A stretch of DNA of 37,070 nt from Chromera velia (taxonomy: Eukaryota > Sar > Chromeraceae). Below the pieces are notes generated by a model. It did not search any database, was not told where the DNA came from, and saw only the letters and a program-made list of their open reading frames with translations. The DNA lies in contig JAHBMJ010001015.1 of NCBI GenBank assembly GCA_018398765.1, forward strand, positions 1 to 37,070. Direction: 5' to 3'. The translations under genes were made by a program, and so were the position numbers. Positions 11,363 through 23,000 of the stretch are shown here, one piece after another (the first letter of the stretch is position 1; each line of letters begins with the position of its first letter).

Positions 11363-14300
11363 GTGTGTGCGTGTGTGTGTGTGTGCGTGCGTGTGCGTGT
11401 GCGTGTGCCTCTGTGAGCAACGAACTTTTCCAGGATCTCTTGAGTGCGTGCGTCGAATCCTCCAGCAGCAACCGCAATCACAAGCAACTCCTTCACGAAG
11501 ACATGCCTCGTGTCGGGAACTTCTTGGGACCCCGGTATGTCCAGATCAGTCGCGGGCTCTCCCTCTGACAGTGTCCGCCCTTCCACAGCACCAGACTGAT
11601 TTGTAGACTTTCCTTCCACCAATGAATCTGATCTTGTCTGCATCATCATCATCCTCATCAGACGCTCCTCTGGCGTCTCTGCTGATCCCGCAACAACGCT
11701 GCGGTCAGTGTCGAGGGCCCCCTTCAAGTCCCAGTAGGGGTCCTCTGCTGCTACTGGGAGGGACCCTGGCTGAGTCTGCGTGGCATGGGCAGGGGACACA
11801 CTCTCCTCGTCCTTTGCAACAGCTTTCTGATTTTCAGGAACAATAGTGGATGAGTTCCCTTTCTGTGGGGTTCCTGAGGATGTGGAGGGGTCCTCTTTGG
11901 TCGCGGTGTCAGGCTTCGGGGCAACGTAGGATGGAGAGGCCGGCATTAGGGCAGGCAGAGCTAAGGACATGAGGCTCCATCTCCTCTGCGTTGTTCCTGA
12001 GTCCGTGCATGGGTGTTCGTGAGAGATAGAGGAGAAGGGGAATGGTCCTCTGGTCGTTTGGAGGTTGGACAGACGTTGACTGTTTCTGCGTCTCTCAGAC
12101 AGAGACGGCCTTCTGGGGCGAAGTGCTAATTCTTCCTCTAGTCGGAGTGCATCAATTGATGTCACAGCCCCCTCGGAAGATCGCCTCGTTTGCTCTTTTG
12201 CAACAGCGATAGAATATGTCTCTTTCGACCGCCCAACCTCTGCCCGCGCTGTCTCTGCCCCTGAAGTGCGGGATGAAGGTGAAGACGGCCGAGTGCGGCG
12301 GCGCACAGCGGACCCGGTCTTGATTCCAACGGCAGCCTGTGTAGTGTCTAACGCATCATAGAAGAAGGCTTTGAGGCCCAACCACTCCCTCCTCTTCCGT
12401 CGTCTCCTCACTGCGAGCAGTTCTTTCTCTCTGTCTGAAGACAATTCGTCTTCTTCATCCCCTCTTCCTCTCTGAACGGCGGAATTTGATGAGTCCTCGT
12501 GGGAACCCCTCTGAGGGATGGGGGGGGAAGGCCGAGCACCCCAGAAGGTAGTCTGCTCCCTCTCCTCCCTCGACATTTCCAGCACACGTTTTCGCTCTTC
12601 TGCAAACAGACGAGCAACTCTTTGGACGAATACTTCCTCCGCACAGAAGGCGTCAATCACCAGCCAGTGCCTCTCTGCAGACAGGAGAGGCAAGTCCGTG
12701 CCCTCATCAGCTGCCTCCTTTGAAGCAGAAGGGAGGGGGGCGGAGGGGTGTGAACACAGGGAACCTTGCGGAGGGGGGGGAGGGGGGGCAGAGGGAATGT
12801 ACGCGTCTGTGTTTGCAGAAGAGGAAGATGCCAAGGAATTTGCACTTTCTTTCACAGAGTCGAGAACAACCGAGTGCAGGAGATTGACTTGAATCTCTGT
12901 TGGCGTTTCCTCTCCTCCAATCGGCGACTTGGGGGAGGATTCTTCTTGTTCATTGGGGGGGTGTTGCATTGGCATTGTCTGGAGACCGCTGTGGTGCAAA
13001 GAGACAGCCCCGGCTGCGATTGATGTGGCACGTGATGCCGTTGCCCCACCTCCTTGTACTGTCCGTTGATTCGCTGTTTGTTGGTCCTCTTCATCGTCTG
13101 CGTCAAGCTCGGCTTCACTGAGAGCACGAGAGGCTGTGGCGAGATCGGACGATTCTGGCTGTGCGTTTGCCTCTTTGCTCTGTGTCTCCGATGTTTTGCC
13201 TTCTGCTTTCCCGCTGCACTTCTTTTCTCTCAGCTTCTCCGAGTTTGGGTGGTTCATGGGTGCATCAACAGAAAGCTGCTCACTCCCAAAGACAGAGGAG
13301 AGAAGGAAGTCCCAACCCCAAGTGGAAGAGGGAACGGTTTCACTTTTGTTACGGTCTGCCTTTCGGGACCGTGAGTGTGATCGTGATCTTCTACCTTCTT
13401 TTGTCGATTCTGTTGGCGGAACTGCATTTTGGTCTGTCTCTGTCTCTTTCTTCGTTTGCGCTGTGTCTTCTTGGGTGACGAGGTTTTCTTTTTCATCTTC
13501 TTGCACACTTGCAAGGCTGTTGGGCGAGTTTCTCTCATGCCCCCTTGACTCTTGGAGCAGTGTTTGATCAGGCTCAGGCAAAACTGGACGATCACTTCTC
13601 CCAGGTACACAGATGGCCTGGGCGGTTTCCGTTTTTACCTTTTTTTCCTTCGGCTGCAACATCTTTCCCTTCACTTTCTTGAGAAGCTTCTCCTGAGTGA
13701 ACTTTCTCTTGACCATCCTGCGCACTGCGGTCTTGAAGGGCCCCGTGGACTCCTCAACGGGAAGTCTGAGGACCTCCGCGAGCTTGTCGAGGAGACCGAA
13801 GAGCCACCTGCAGGCATGCATGTGAAAAGGGGGAGAGGGGGTCTGTGCTCCTCAGTCATTAAAGATGGACCAATTGAAAGGCAGTAATGGGACACGCGAG
13901 AGATGAATCCGTCAGAAAACAGAGAGAGACAAGCCCATGCAAACACACGCATTGAAGGGCAACCGAATAGGTGAGAAAGTGACTACATGCTTGCCACACG
14001 AAGACTATCTGCACCAAATAAAAAATGAAACTTGACGGCCCTCCCCTCAGGGACTGACTTGATGATGGGTTTGAGCATTTTCTGTGCGTGGCTAAGTTCT
14101 GGGCCTGTGTCCATTCCGAAGAAGAAGTAAGCGAAGAAGACGCTGTTCTCTCCAGTGGAGGTGGAAGAGGGTGAAGAACCTTGTTGACCTCTCTCTGAGA
14201 CGGCATCGGATGGTCTGTTTGCGTTTGTGTGTCGCTCTGTCTCCTTTCCTTTCTTTCCCTGCTTCTTTTCTCTTGGCTTTGTCTTCTCTATCTGAATTCT

Positions 14301-15669
14301 TCTTGCAAATTCAAATTGCCTCTCGACGTGGAGCCACCCCTCGGAGGCAAAGATTCCCAGAATGGCGGTCCGCACGTGGGTCGGGCAGTGCTCAACAAAG
14401 TCGGCAGGCTCCGAGGGAACTAGGGCCAGGCGCGTGTAGAGACGGAGGGCAGAGGCCTCCTCTTGCTGTTTGCTGCACACAAATTTTGGAGCAGAAGCGA
14501 GCATAAACAGGGGTGAATTTGTTCAGCTTTTATGTCCGGAACCTCTCTCTGTCTCCCATACAAACATGCAAACAGCAAGAGACAGACACACGAACGATTG
14601 GCTCTGTTGGGAAGCGCATACAGGCTGTGTGTCACTTGGTAGCTGACTGAAGAGACTGACTAACCAGGACTGAATGCACCCGACAGATACCTCTTCTCCA
14701 ATTTTGCCGGGGGCAACTTGCATGCGTTTGGCTGCACGTGTGGGACTCTCAAAGACCAGAGTCAGGGGAAACGACTCGGCCGACGGGATAGCTCGACGTG
14801 ACTTGGACTCGTATCTCTCACACTAAAACATTGAAAATATATGCAAGTGAGGGCGTAGGTAAAAGAAGATCGATCGGATATCCCTGAACTGATTGAGTGA
14901 CTGACCTGCATGGAGACACCTACTGCACATGCATGCATTTTGCTTTCCGACTGACTTTGATTTTGACTGCTCCATCTGCGCCTCCGCTTTTGCCTTTTGT
15001 GAGGCTGCAGACCGCTCTCCCTCCTCTATGGCCTCCCTTGAAGGCTCACTTCCACCCTTGTCCTGTGACTGCCCCCCCGGACTGGGCACATCAAAGTCCT
15101 CTGTCCGTCTTGGGCCAAACTCCAGGGACCTGTCCCCCTCCTCAGGGGGCTCGCTCCCTCCGTCCACACACGCCAGGTCTCTCCGTCTTCGATTGTCTTC
15201 CCTTTTACGGAGGGCCAGAAGGCCCAAGCTGGGTGTGGATACCTCTCCTTGCTCTGCATTGGCAGTTTGTTTGAGAGCTGAAATCCACTCCCTGTCGATT
15301 TCTGTACCCTGCGCATCGCAGAGCTGCCCCGAGTTATTCGCGTACTGCTCTGTCTCCCCGGCCTTGAGCCCACGGAGTCGAAGAAAACTGCGACGACGAA
15401 GAGGCTGGCTACAGAAGTGCGTCGGGTTGACGCCTTCTGGATATACACGAGGGTCTGAAAGAGAACGTCTCATGGACGGATGGACACAGACTGAACAATT
15501 GAGGTCAGGTGCTGTATCGTATTCGACTCGATCAAAAAGGCATGCGTGGCGACTCACTGCTCAACACCTTGTGCACTAGGATCAAGCAGGAGAAAATGTC
15601 TGATGAGACACAGAGAAGACAGAAATCTCTAAGAAAGCGCCGTAAAAAGGTGCAAAACGATCGAGTCAT
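7165..15669 (-). CDS. TMCO4/DUF726-family membrane alpha/beta-hydrolase, 16 exons
   Basis: Exons on the minus strand, 5' to 3': 15558-15669, 14906-15454, 14665-~14822, 14059-14472, 11426-13807, 11100-11141, 10968-11026, 10487-10687, 10046-10123, 9632-9768, 9046-9089, 8647-8704, 8121-8303, 7836-7922, 7469-7639, 7165-7290. About 1,590 residues. The C-terminal ~430 carry the family signature. Exon 8 has the glycine-rich membrane segment ([18 protein letters not shown]), continued in exon 9 ([21 protein letters not shown]). Exon 10 has [10 protein letters not shown], exon 13 has [12 protein letters not shown], and exon 14 the nucleophile elbow GYSFG. Exon 15 has [21 protein letters not shown] and exon 16 [18 protein letters not shown]. 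The family is an integral-membrane putative hydrolase linked in yeast (Mil1/Yfl034w) to membrane traffic. Exon 5 encodes ~794 residues of mostly low-complexity Ser/Glu/Arg sequence, unusual for the family. The exon 2 to 3 junction does not close in phase with the best sites; an acceptor at CGTCGAG would fix it. The start ATG (15669) is tentative. Confidence 0.85.
7411..7456. repeat. (AC)n(GA)n microsatellite in a TMCO4 intron
   Basis: A pure AC run followed by GA, between exons 15 and 16. On the gene strand it reads TC then GT just after the exon 15 donor. Confidence 0.9.
8021..8054. repeat. (CA)n microsatellite in a TMCO4 intron
   Basis: CA run with a CACG end, in the intron between exons 13 and 14. 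Confidence 0.9.
8541..8628. repeat. (ATTC)n tetranucleotide tandem repeat
   Basis: About 22 units of ATTC, regularly interrupted by ATCC units. It fills part of the 343-bp intron between TMCO4 exons 12 and 13. An ORF with repeated His-Ser-Phe-Ile over it is an artefact. Confidence 0.9.
10331..10466. repeat. (TG)n/(TATG)n compound microsatellite
   Basis: TTTG units, a pure TG run, TATG units, then TG again. It lies in the intron between TMCO4 exons 8 and 9, about 20 bp from the exon 8 donor. Confidence 0.9.
11290..11410. repeat. (TC)n(TG)n compound microsatellite
   Basis: A TC run (11290-11327) then a TG/CG run (11332-11410), ending about 15 bp from the 3' end of TMCO4 exon 5. Confidence 0.9.
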
Positions 15670-16008
15670 GCTTCTTCAAATTCTATGCATGCGACTGCAT
15701 GATGTCCAGCCGCCTGCGCCGGTCGGTTGGGCTTGGGGCTGCAATACCGCGCGCGGCCGCGGGGGCGCGGGGTGCGTCTCGGATCAGACGCGGTCGTCGA
15801 TCCCTTCGTGAATTGTCTGAATTTGCTCAGACTCAAGTTGTGGCATTCCATGATTCAAAGAAGTTTCAACATTTACCGGTCAGACCATTCAGTTGCATGC
15901 AGCACAGTAATCCAGCACAGACGTACGAGAGATTCTTTTTGGAGTGTCGATTCACATAAAAAGAGGGCCGCTTTGCTTTCCACCTTCTGCGTCTGATCCG
16001 AGCCGAAC
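15670..16008. promoter_or_regulatory. Divergent promoter region between TMCO4 and the PLP enzyme
   Basis: The 339 bp separate two start codons pointing apart (15669 minus, 16009 plus). The centre (15741-15777) is a CpG-dense core with GCGGCCGC and GGGGGCGCGGGG, unlike the surrounding sequence. No clear TATA box is seen. A shared bidirectional promoter is inferred from layout and composition only. Confidence 0.45.
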
Positions 16009-18731
16009 ATGACGTCCAAGATGGAGGAGAAGAAAAAACGGGGGTTTGCGACCTCGTCTATCCATTCCAAGTATCAGGGCAAATATGAAGGGGCCATGGT
16101 ATGCCCTATTTTCCAGAGTGCTACTTACGTGCAAGAGTCTTTCACAGACTACGCCAGCATCAAGTACGTTTCGTCTGTTTTTTTGCCGTCTCCGCTGCGG
16201 GCAGCCGTCTCCTTTCTGGCGGCCTCAAGTTTCCGCACCAGCCTCCTTGTGCTGCCACGAGTCTCCTACTTCCATGGGTTTCGCTAGACTTGTGTTTGAA
16301 AATACCTTTTTGTGATCTGGTTTAGTTCTCGCTCTTCTCTGGATTCTGAGTCTTTCATGTAGATGCACGCTCTGGAACTTTTAATTGCGCCGGGGAGGAA
16401 CGCAGTACTGTATGTTTCCAGGGATGGCCTGGTTTGAATCTCTTTTCCTCTCATGGCTCCGTTCTTGCTTTTCCTTTGGGCTTGAGTAATTGAGAATGCA
16501 GGTACCTCCGTCTTTGCAACTCCCCCAATCACGAAATTCTGAAGGAGAAGCTGATGAGTCTTGAGGGGGCAGGGGAGGACGGGGACGCCATCGTGACGGC
16601 CTCCGGGATGGCGGCCATTTCCTCCGTCATGCTCGGCCTCCTTTCTGCAGGGGATGAGCTCCTCATACAGGTGCGGAGGCAAGACAGAAAGAAACACAAT
16701 TTACAGAGTTCACTGACTCTCTTGCACTCCCTTTTTCTACTCGCATCGCTAAGGACAAGATCATACATGGCTGTGCAGCTTCCTTCTTCGGTCTGCTAAA
16801 CGGCAGTCTGTTCACACAGTTGCTGTCTGCCTGGGCGTGGCGTTCTCTGCTCACACATATGAACAACTACGAAGGGAAGTCCATCAGAGCACCGCCAGGA
16901 TGAGACCTTCCGACCAAGACACGAAGAGGAAAGAAGAAAAGGAAATGAGGAGGAGAAGAATGTGAAAAAGGAATGAATCAATAAAGGGCCCCCTCTTTGC
17001 CTGTGCACGTGCTCGCGCGCAGAAGGTAGAGGGAGTGAGGGGGGGGGAAGGGAGGCAGAGAGAGAGTAGAGTTTGTCCGGCTCTCCAAACCTCTTTCTTT
17101 TTGTCATTCTGTACCTCCATGTCTATCTCGGTACTTCTCTGCTTCGAAACTTTTGGTTTTCATCGGCTGTCTCCCTGTATTGCCGCTGTGCAGGGCCAGC
17201 TTTACGGGGCCACTTACGCGTTCGTGAGAGACCACCTTCCCCGTTTCGGCATCCGCGTCTCCTGGTTCAACCCTCAAGAACTGAAGTCTCCAGAGGACCT
17301 CCTCGCTCTCATTACCCCCCATACGAAGATGGTCTACGTGGAGGGGTCTTCCAACCCTTTGATGAGACTGACCGATCTAAAACTGATTTTGGATGCCCTG
17401 GCATGCCTCCCGGGGGGAGGGGAGGGGAAAGAAGAAGCGAACGGGGTGAACGGAACAAACGGAGTGGGGGCACATGATGGCACGGCAGGGCTCAAAAGGC
17501 CGTTGCTGGTCGTTGACAACACTTTCCTGACCCCCTTCTGCGTCAGACCTCTTGAGCTGGGGGTAGACATTGTGTGCCACTCGGCCACCAAATATCTCGG
17601 AGGCCATGGGGATCTCTGTGCGGGGAGTACCACCTTCCGATCCGCCTCTGTTGCGAAGCCCGTTCGCAATTACATTCTCCACGTGGGGTGTTGTCTGGAT
17701 CCCCACTCAGCCTTTCTCCTTGATAGGGGGCTGAAGACGTTGAGCCTCCGGATGGAGCGTCATGTGCAGAATGCAGGGAGAGTGGCAGATGCCCTTGCAT
17801 CACACCCCGCTGTTGCGAGGGTCCACTATGCAGGTCTGAAGAGCCACCGGGACTTTGAATTGAGCAAGCGCCTCCTGTCGGGGCCTGCCGACGGCAAGGC
17901 ACGTCCTGGGGCCATGGTTTCGTTTGAACTGAACAGAGAGGTGTTTTCAAAAGGGAAAGGGTTTGAACGGGAGGAGGGAGAGGATTCATTGGATGATGAC
18001 ATCCTTGCCGCGATGGCTTTCTCGAAACGCCTGAGGGTCGCCTCCTTCGCACCTTCACTGGGTGGGCCAGACACTCTGGTGACGGTGGCAGCCCTGAGTA
18101 CTCATGCGGGATTGAGCAAGGAGGAGAGAGAGGCGGTCGGCATCCCCAATGGGCTCATTCGCATTGCGGTCAGTGTGGGGGGGGCAGCTGAAAAACAATA
18201 AATAGGACAGGGAAGCGCACGTGCATCAAGGGAGGGAGACATTTGTCTGTCTGTCAGGGGGGCTGCGGGGAAAGAGATTCTCTCTCTCTCTCTCTCGCGC
18301 GCGCGCTCGCTCTGTGTGTGTGTGTGTGTGTGTTAATGAGGGAATACACGGGAATATGTGAACCTATGTTGAGCGTGAGGGAAGTTTTGGTTACGGGAAG
18401 TGGAGTCAGAACAGATACCCATACGTTCAAGTTGCAGCTGGAAAGGAGAGCGGGGGAAGAAGCGGGCACCGATGTCTGTGACCAAGGAAGGCAATGAACC
18501 AGCAGACTGTTGCTTGAAGTGGCGCATGAGTAAGGGGTGTATGCATTGATGGTGGATGGGCACGAGCGATATTCTTTTGCGTCCTGTGTTTTGAAGACCA
18601 GACCACTCGATGGAGAGGATTGACACTCACCCAGCTCTCTGTGCATGTGTGTGCGTGTCTGCCTGCAGGTAGGACTTGAGGATGCTGATGACCTGGTTGC
18701 CGATTTCCTTCAAGCCCTCGACAGAGAATGA
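16009..18731 (+). CDS. PLP-dependent Cys/Met metabolism enzyme (methionine gamma-lyase / cystathionine gamma-lyase or -synthase family)
   Basis: Four exons: 16009-16163, 16502-16670, 17194-18168, 18669-18731; 453 residues, all junctions in frame. PLP-fold type I enzyme of sulfur amino-acid metabolism. Visible family residues are YLRLCNSPNHE (Tyr53/Arg55, cofactor phosphate contacts from the neighbouring subunit), QLYGAT (Tyr112), VVDNTFLTPF (Asp216, pyridine nitrogen) and SATKYLGGHGD (Lys241, Schiff base). The Asp-Lys spacing of 25 is the same as in bacterial methionine gamma-lyases. The C-terminus, spliced from the last exon, reads GLIRIA-VGLEDADDLVADFLQALDRE, the expected family ending. The position of the Cys typical of methionine gamma-lyase (YGCT) is Ala here, so the reaction cannot be assigned. 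A ~25-residue Gly/Asn/Glu insertion (about 17410-17490) makes it longer than the usual ~400. No targeting peptide is evident. Confidence 0.9.
18277..18332. repeat. (TC)n / CG / (TG)n compound repeat
   Basis: TC run, alternating CG, then TG run, inside the last intron of the PLP enzyme gene (18169-18668). Confidence 0.85.
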
Positions 18732-20043
18732 CCGTCACTATTCTCTCTTTTGTACAAGTAAGAGTCGAAGTGATTAGCCTTCAACAGAGAAGGTTCTGGA
18801 AGGGTTTACATTGAAGGTTGTCGATGCCCTTTGTACCTTTGACGGAAAGCTATGGGCACCAGGGCTGCAACAAAAGGTGAAATTAAGCAGTGAAGCAGAG
18901 AGCATGTCAAAAATTCATTCAGGCTGACAGAGAGGGTGGAGCTAGGGGTGGAAACACTCGAAAGAGCGTCCAAGCATTCTGTGACAGTTCAAATCGCCTC
19001 TGAGGGGAATGCGACGCAAGCAAACGAAACACACATACGCGCGCATACACTGCACACTTAGCTGCACACCAACTGGAGGCACCATTGTGCTGGGAATTTC
19101 AATATGAGACGTAGTGTGTTAATTTTGAAGGATCCTTTCGGTCTACTCATTGATGGAATCTTTAGATGGATAGCCTGCATTTCTGAGCTTACAAAAAACG
19201 TTCGATCGTTCATGCACTCAAATTTTTCCATGCAATTCATTGAACCTTGAAACCTCAAAACCTTAAGATTAAGAATAAAAAAAAGTTAAATTTGTAAACA
19301 TAGTTCAATATATATTTCAATAGATATGATACTTTCTCCAGTACTTCTGTTGAGTTAGTATCGGCTTCTTAAGTTGCAAACATAATTTGTTATACAGTCT
19401 AAAACTTGGACCATTAATTTTTGTATACAAGGTTACTGGTATATGTACTTTTAATTGGATACTTGAGAAATTGAACTTGTAACTTGTTCATCTCATATCT
19501 TAGAAAAATAGTGAGAAGTGATAAGTCAACTAGTTAACTATACTAAGGAAATTAATCAAAAAGTTATTGTTATAGAATTAGCATATGCACTTAATTAGAG
19601 AGTAGTAGCTCTATTTAAAAAACCAGTGACCTGAAAAAATGTACATCTGGCTAGATATCTTTCATAGTATGTCCTAAATATATAGATAAAGTCATTCTAC
19701 CAATTAAAACACTATCTAAAACACGAGTACGTATTACATACTTAGACGTCTAATAACAAAATCGATGTAACATTGAACATACTGTCTTGTATAGTAAAAA
19801 CTAATCAAAGCTATTCGGATGGTTCTCATCTTTGTTTGTCTATGCTTCTCAGTTATTGACCAAGGCTACCCGATCGAAGGGGCCTTGCTTTCTGGAAGAA
19901 GTGAATTGAAGTCCTCCAAATTCCTCCAACATTAATGAATGCTGGAGGCTCGACGCCTCAAGCATGAAAGAGAGGGGGAGTTTGGGCCTGAAGACCTGAA
20001 ACTTGATGGGCACGCTTTCAGAACAAAGCGTTCAGAGCCAGTT
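18732..20043. other. Convergent intergenic region with an AT-rich island
   Basis: It lies between the 3' ends of the PLP enzyme gene (+) and the uncharacterised large gene (-). The part 19240-19880 is strongly AT-rich, with no ORF of note and sharp composition edges. I find no terminal repeats, tRNA or recognisable element in it. Confidence 0.6.
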
Positions 20044-23000
20044 TCAGTATTCAATAGACTTGACTCTGCCCTTCTTCTCCGCCTTTTCCTTCTTCCCAGT
20101 CTTTTCTGTTTCCTGTCTCTTCTCCTTGTCCACGCAAGCAGCCTGTCGGGCTGCTTCTTCTCCCTTCTTCTCCTGCTCCTTCACCCACGCACACTCCCTC
20201 TCGAACGCTGCCGCCAACGCCTCGGTCAAGCCCCTCAACTCGCGCATTGTCGACTCCCACATGTCGACCATGCTGCAAGAGGAAGTCAAAGCAGGGAGGG
20301 AGGGAGGGGACAAGATGAGAACAGAAAAAAGTCAACAAAGCGAGGCATCAGTCCACGTCAAGGGAAAGACGCAACTAGGAAAAGCAAGGGAGACAATCAC
20401 GAACAACAGGAAAGCGGATAGAGAAATGCATTGACACACACCCCGATGATCTGAACTGCGCGTGATACATTGACGCACGCATGTTGACGTCTACGAGAAG
20501 GCATGTCAAACGCAACGCCCTCTTCTCAAGACATTATTTGTTTCATGCTCTGCCCGACTGACTTGTCAGTGTGGTTCTCGTTCTGGCTGGTCGTGTTGTC
20601 TTTCCCATCCTCTTCTGTTCCACACTCCTGGATCTGGACGTGCTTGGAAGAGGCGGCCGTCTGCTTCTGTTTCTGTCCCTTCACGGCAGTTTTTGGGGGC
20701 TTCTCCTGAGAATCCCATTTCAGGGGAAAGGGGGGCAGGCTGCTGAGGGCAGGCTTCTGAGAGTCTCCCCCCAGGCAGGACACTGGAGAGGAAATGGGGG
20801 AGCCTGGGTGGGTAGGCTGGCAACCACAGAAAAATCCACACTCCTTCCCTGCACCGTGAGTTTGGGAGAGATTTGTGTGAGTGGATGGGCTGTCCTCAGG
20901 GACTGCTGTGCGACAGTCAGCGTCTGCAGGGACTGCGGAGGGCACCTTTGAGGTGTTGGACTTCAGTTTGTTGGGGGTTTGGCAGGGGTGATCGTTCGGG
21001 GTTTCTTTTGGCATTCTTTTGTTTGCTGCTGCAGCCTTCTCATCATTCTGAGCGGCTGCCGTCTTTTTTTTCGACTTTCGTGAAGGCGTGTCCTTCTTTT
21101 TCTCTTTGTCTTCGTCGACCTGAGTGGGAGAAACGTGAGGGAGAGAGGGGGACTTCTTGGTCTCCTCATTCGAACCCTTCTCGTCCTTTCCCTGCTGCTG
21201 CTGATCTGCCAACTGCTTTTTTGCAGCTGCAACTGCAGCAGCAGCAGCGGCCCTTCTCTTCTGGGCCTTTGTCAGTTTGGCTTTCTCCTTCTCCCCTCCC
21301 TTATTCTGACCCTCCACAGGATTGCCTCCCCCCTGCTTCTCCTTCTCCTTGTTCTCTGCATTTGTTTTCGCTTCAGCCTCCTCTGCCTCTGCCCTCTTCG
21401 CCTTGACAAGGCGTTCCAACCTCTTTCTCTGCAGTCTCTCTCGATCTCTCTCGAACCTCTCCGCAGTCGCAGCAGCGCCGCGGGTGCGTGAGTTTTGAGG
21501 CAGCACAGCAACAGAGGCCGGGGGACACGCATTCCCCCCAGGAGCCCTCGATCCCCCCCCGACCACACCCGCGGGAACTCGGCCCACATTGTTCGCGTGG
21601 CGCACACGCTTTCCGCCCTCGGCTGAGGACGGCCTTTCTTTCCCGTCTCCAGTCGGACGGTCATCTCCGAAGAAAAATTTCGGGATGGTGACTTCTGGGG
21701 GCTTGAAGAAATCTAGGGGGCAGGGATTGGTCCGTGAAAGCGAAAGAGGACCGCATGAGCCGTCCTTCGTAAGTCCGAACGCAATCGCGGGGTCCTTCCC
21801 TTCCCCCGGCATGAGCTTTCTGGACTCTGCTGCTGCTGCCGGAAAACACTCAGGCGGAAACAAAGGGGAGCAGAGCGAATCTTTCTGTTCTCCTTTCCCC
21901 CCCCCTTCGCCTCCTTCTTTTCCCCCATCAACATCTCCCCCTTTGTACTTCGAATTTCCGGGTATATTTCCCGACATCCACAGATGGACAACGTCGACAT
22001 CTCTCTCAACGTCCCCCCCTCCCGGGATCGGCTGGTTGGAATTCTCAACTTGTCCCGTGAGGGGACCTGCAAACATCCCCAGGGGGAGCTGTGCCTGGGG
22101 GGCCTCTCCTGGGGCTTCAGAGGGTGCAAACAGACTCCAGGGAGACAGAGTCGTCCCCTTTCCGGTGCTCCCCCCAGGCCTGGACCTCCGAGTCCAAGGC
22201 CGCCTCTGTGCAGCGGTGGGAAGGAAGCCGGAAGAAGACGTGTTTTCGGTATTCTTCTGTGCTGCTGTGTTCTGTCCGAAATTCATCGAAAAGATCGTAG
22301 GGGGGGCGGGATATGCCTGAGAGACAGGAATGTCCGTCGTCTCTGATGCTGCTCCTGGTCCGTGCTGCTCTTTCTTCAAGTATTGAGGAGAAAAGACGAG
22401 AGGGGAAGTGCCAGACATGGGCACGGTATCTGCCGGTGAGGGATTCTCCGTTTTGGCAAACAGAGAAGAAAAGATAAATGGGCGGTCGGGGGTAGGGGGC
22501 TTGACTGAAGGTGCGTCTTCTGCTGGTGCCGTCTGATCTGTTTTCCCGAAAAGAGGTGAAAAGACGAGAGGGGCGTCTGAAGGGGGGGGCTTGATGGCGG
22601 CAGCACAGGTGGTCTCGACTGATGGAGGGAGGGGGAATGCAGAAGCGACCTTCTCAAGGTTGAGGGGGGGGAGTTCTTGCTTGAAACCGGTGGCACAGGG
22701 CACCGGCTTCCGGGGACGAGTAGTCCCTTTCTTCACGCGACTGTTCCGATAGAGTCGCACCTCTCTCTCATTCTTTTCTGCTTCCTTTGCCCTCGGATCA
22801 CTGGTAGAGGGATGCATCACAAAACCAGCACCCAGGATGAGCGGTTTGGATTCTCCTCCTCCCTTTTCCTTTGTCTCTTTGATCTGTTTGAAGGAACTGA
22901 AATCCTGAGTATCAAGACCTTTCAGCTGCTGACCTTTCTCCTGATTTCCCTCCCACTGTCTATTCTTGTCACTCCTCTCTCCCCCTTCTCCGCCCTTCAC

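Noticed and set aside
11257-11425. End of the 854-codon frame with Thr-His and Arg-Glu repeats
   Set aside because: It is read-through past the exon 5 donor into TG and TC microsatellites; the next exons only join in phase from 11426.
18169-18201. VSVGGAAEKQ as the C-terminus of the PLP enzyme
   Set aside because: A spliced exon at 18669-18731 gives the conserved family ending in phase; the read-through tail is kept only as a possible isoform.
20526-20562. TGA at 20526 as the end of the large gene
   Set aside because: A GTCAGT donor at 20557-20562 joins in phase to a coding exon ending at 20044.
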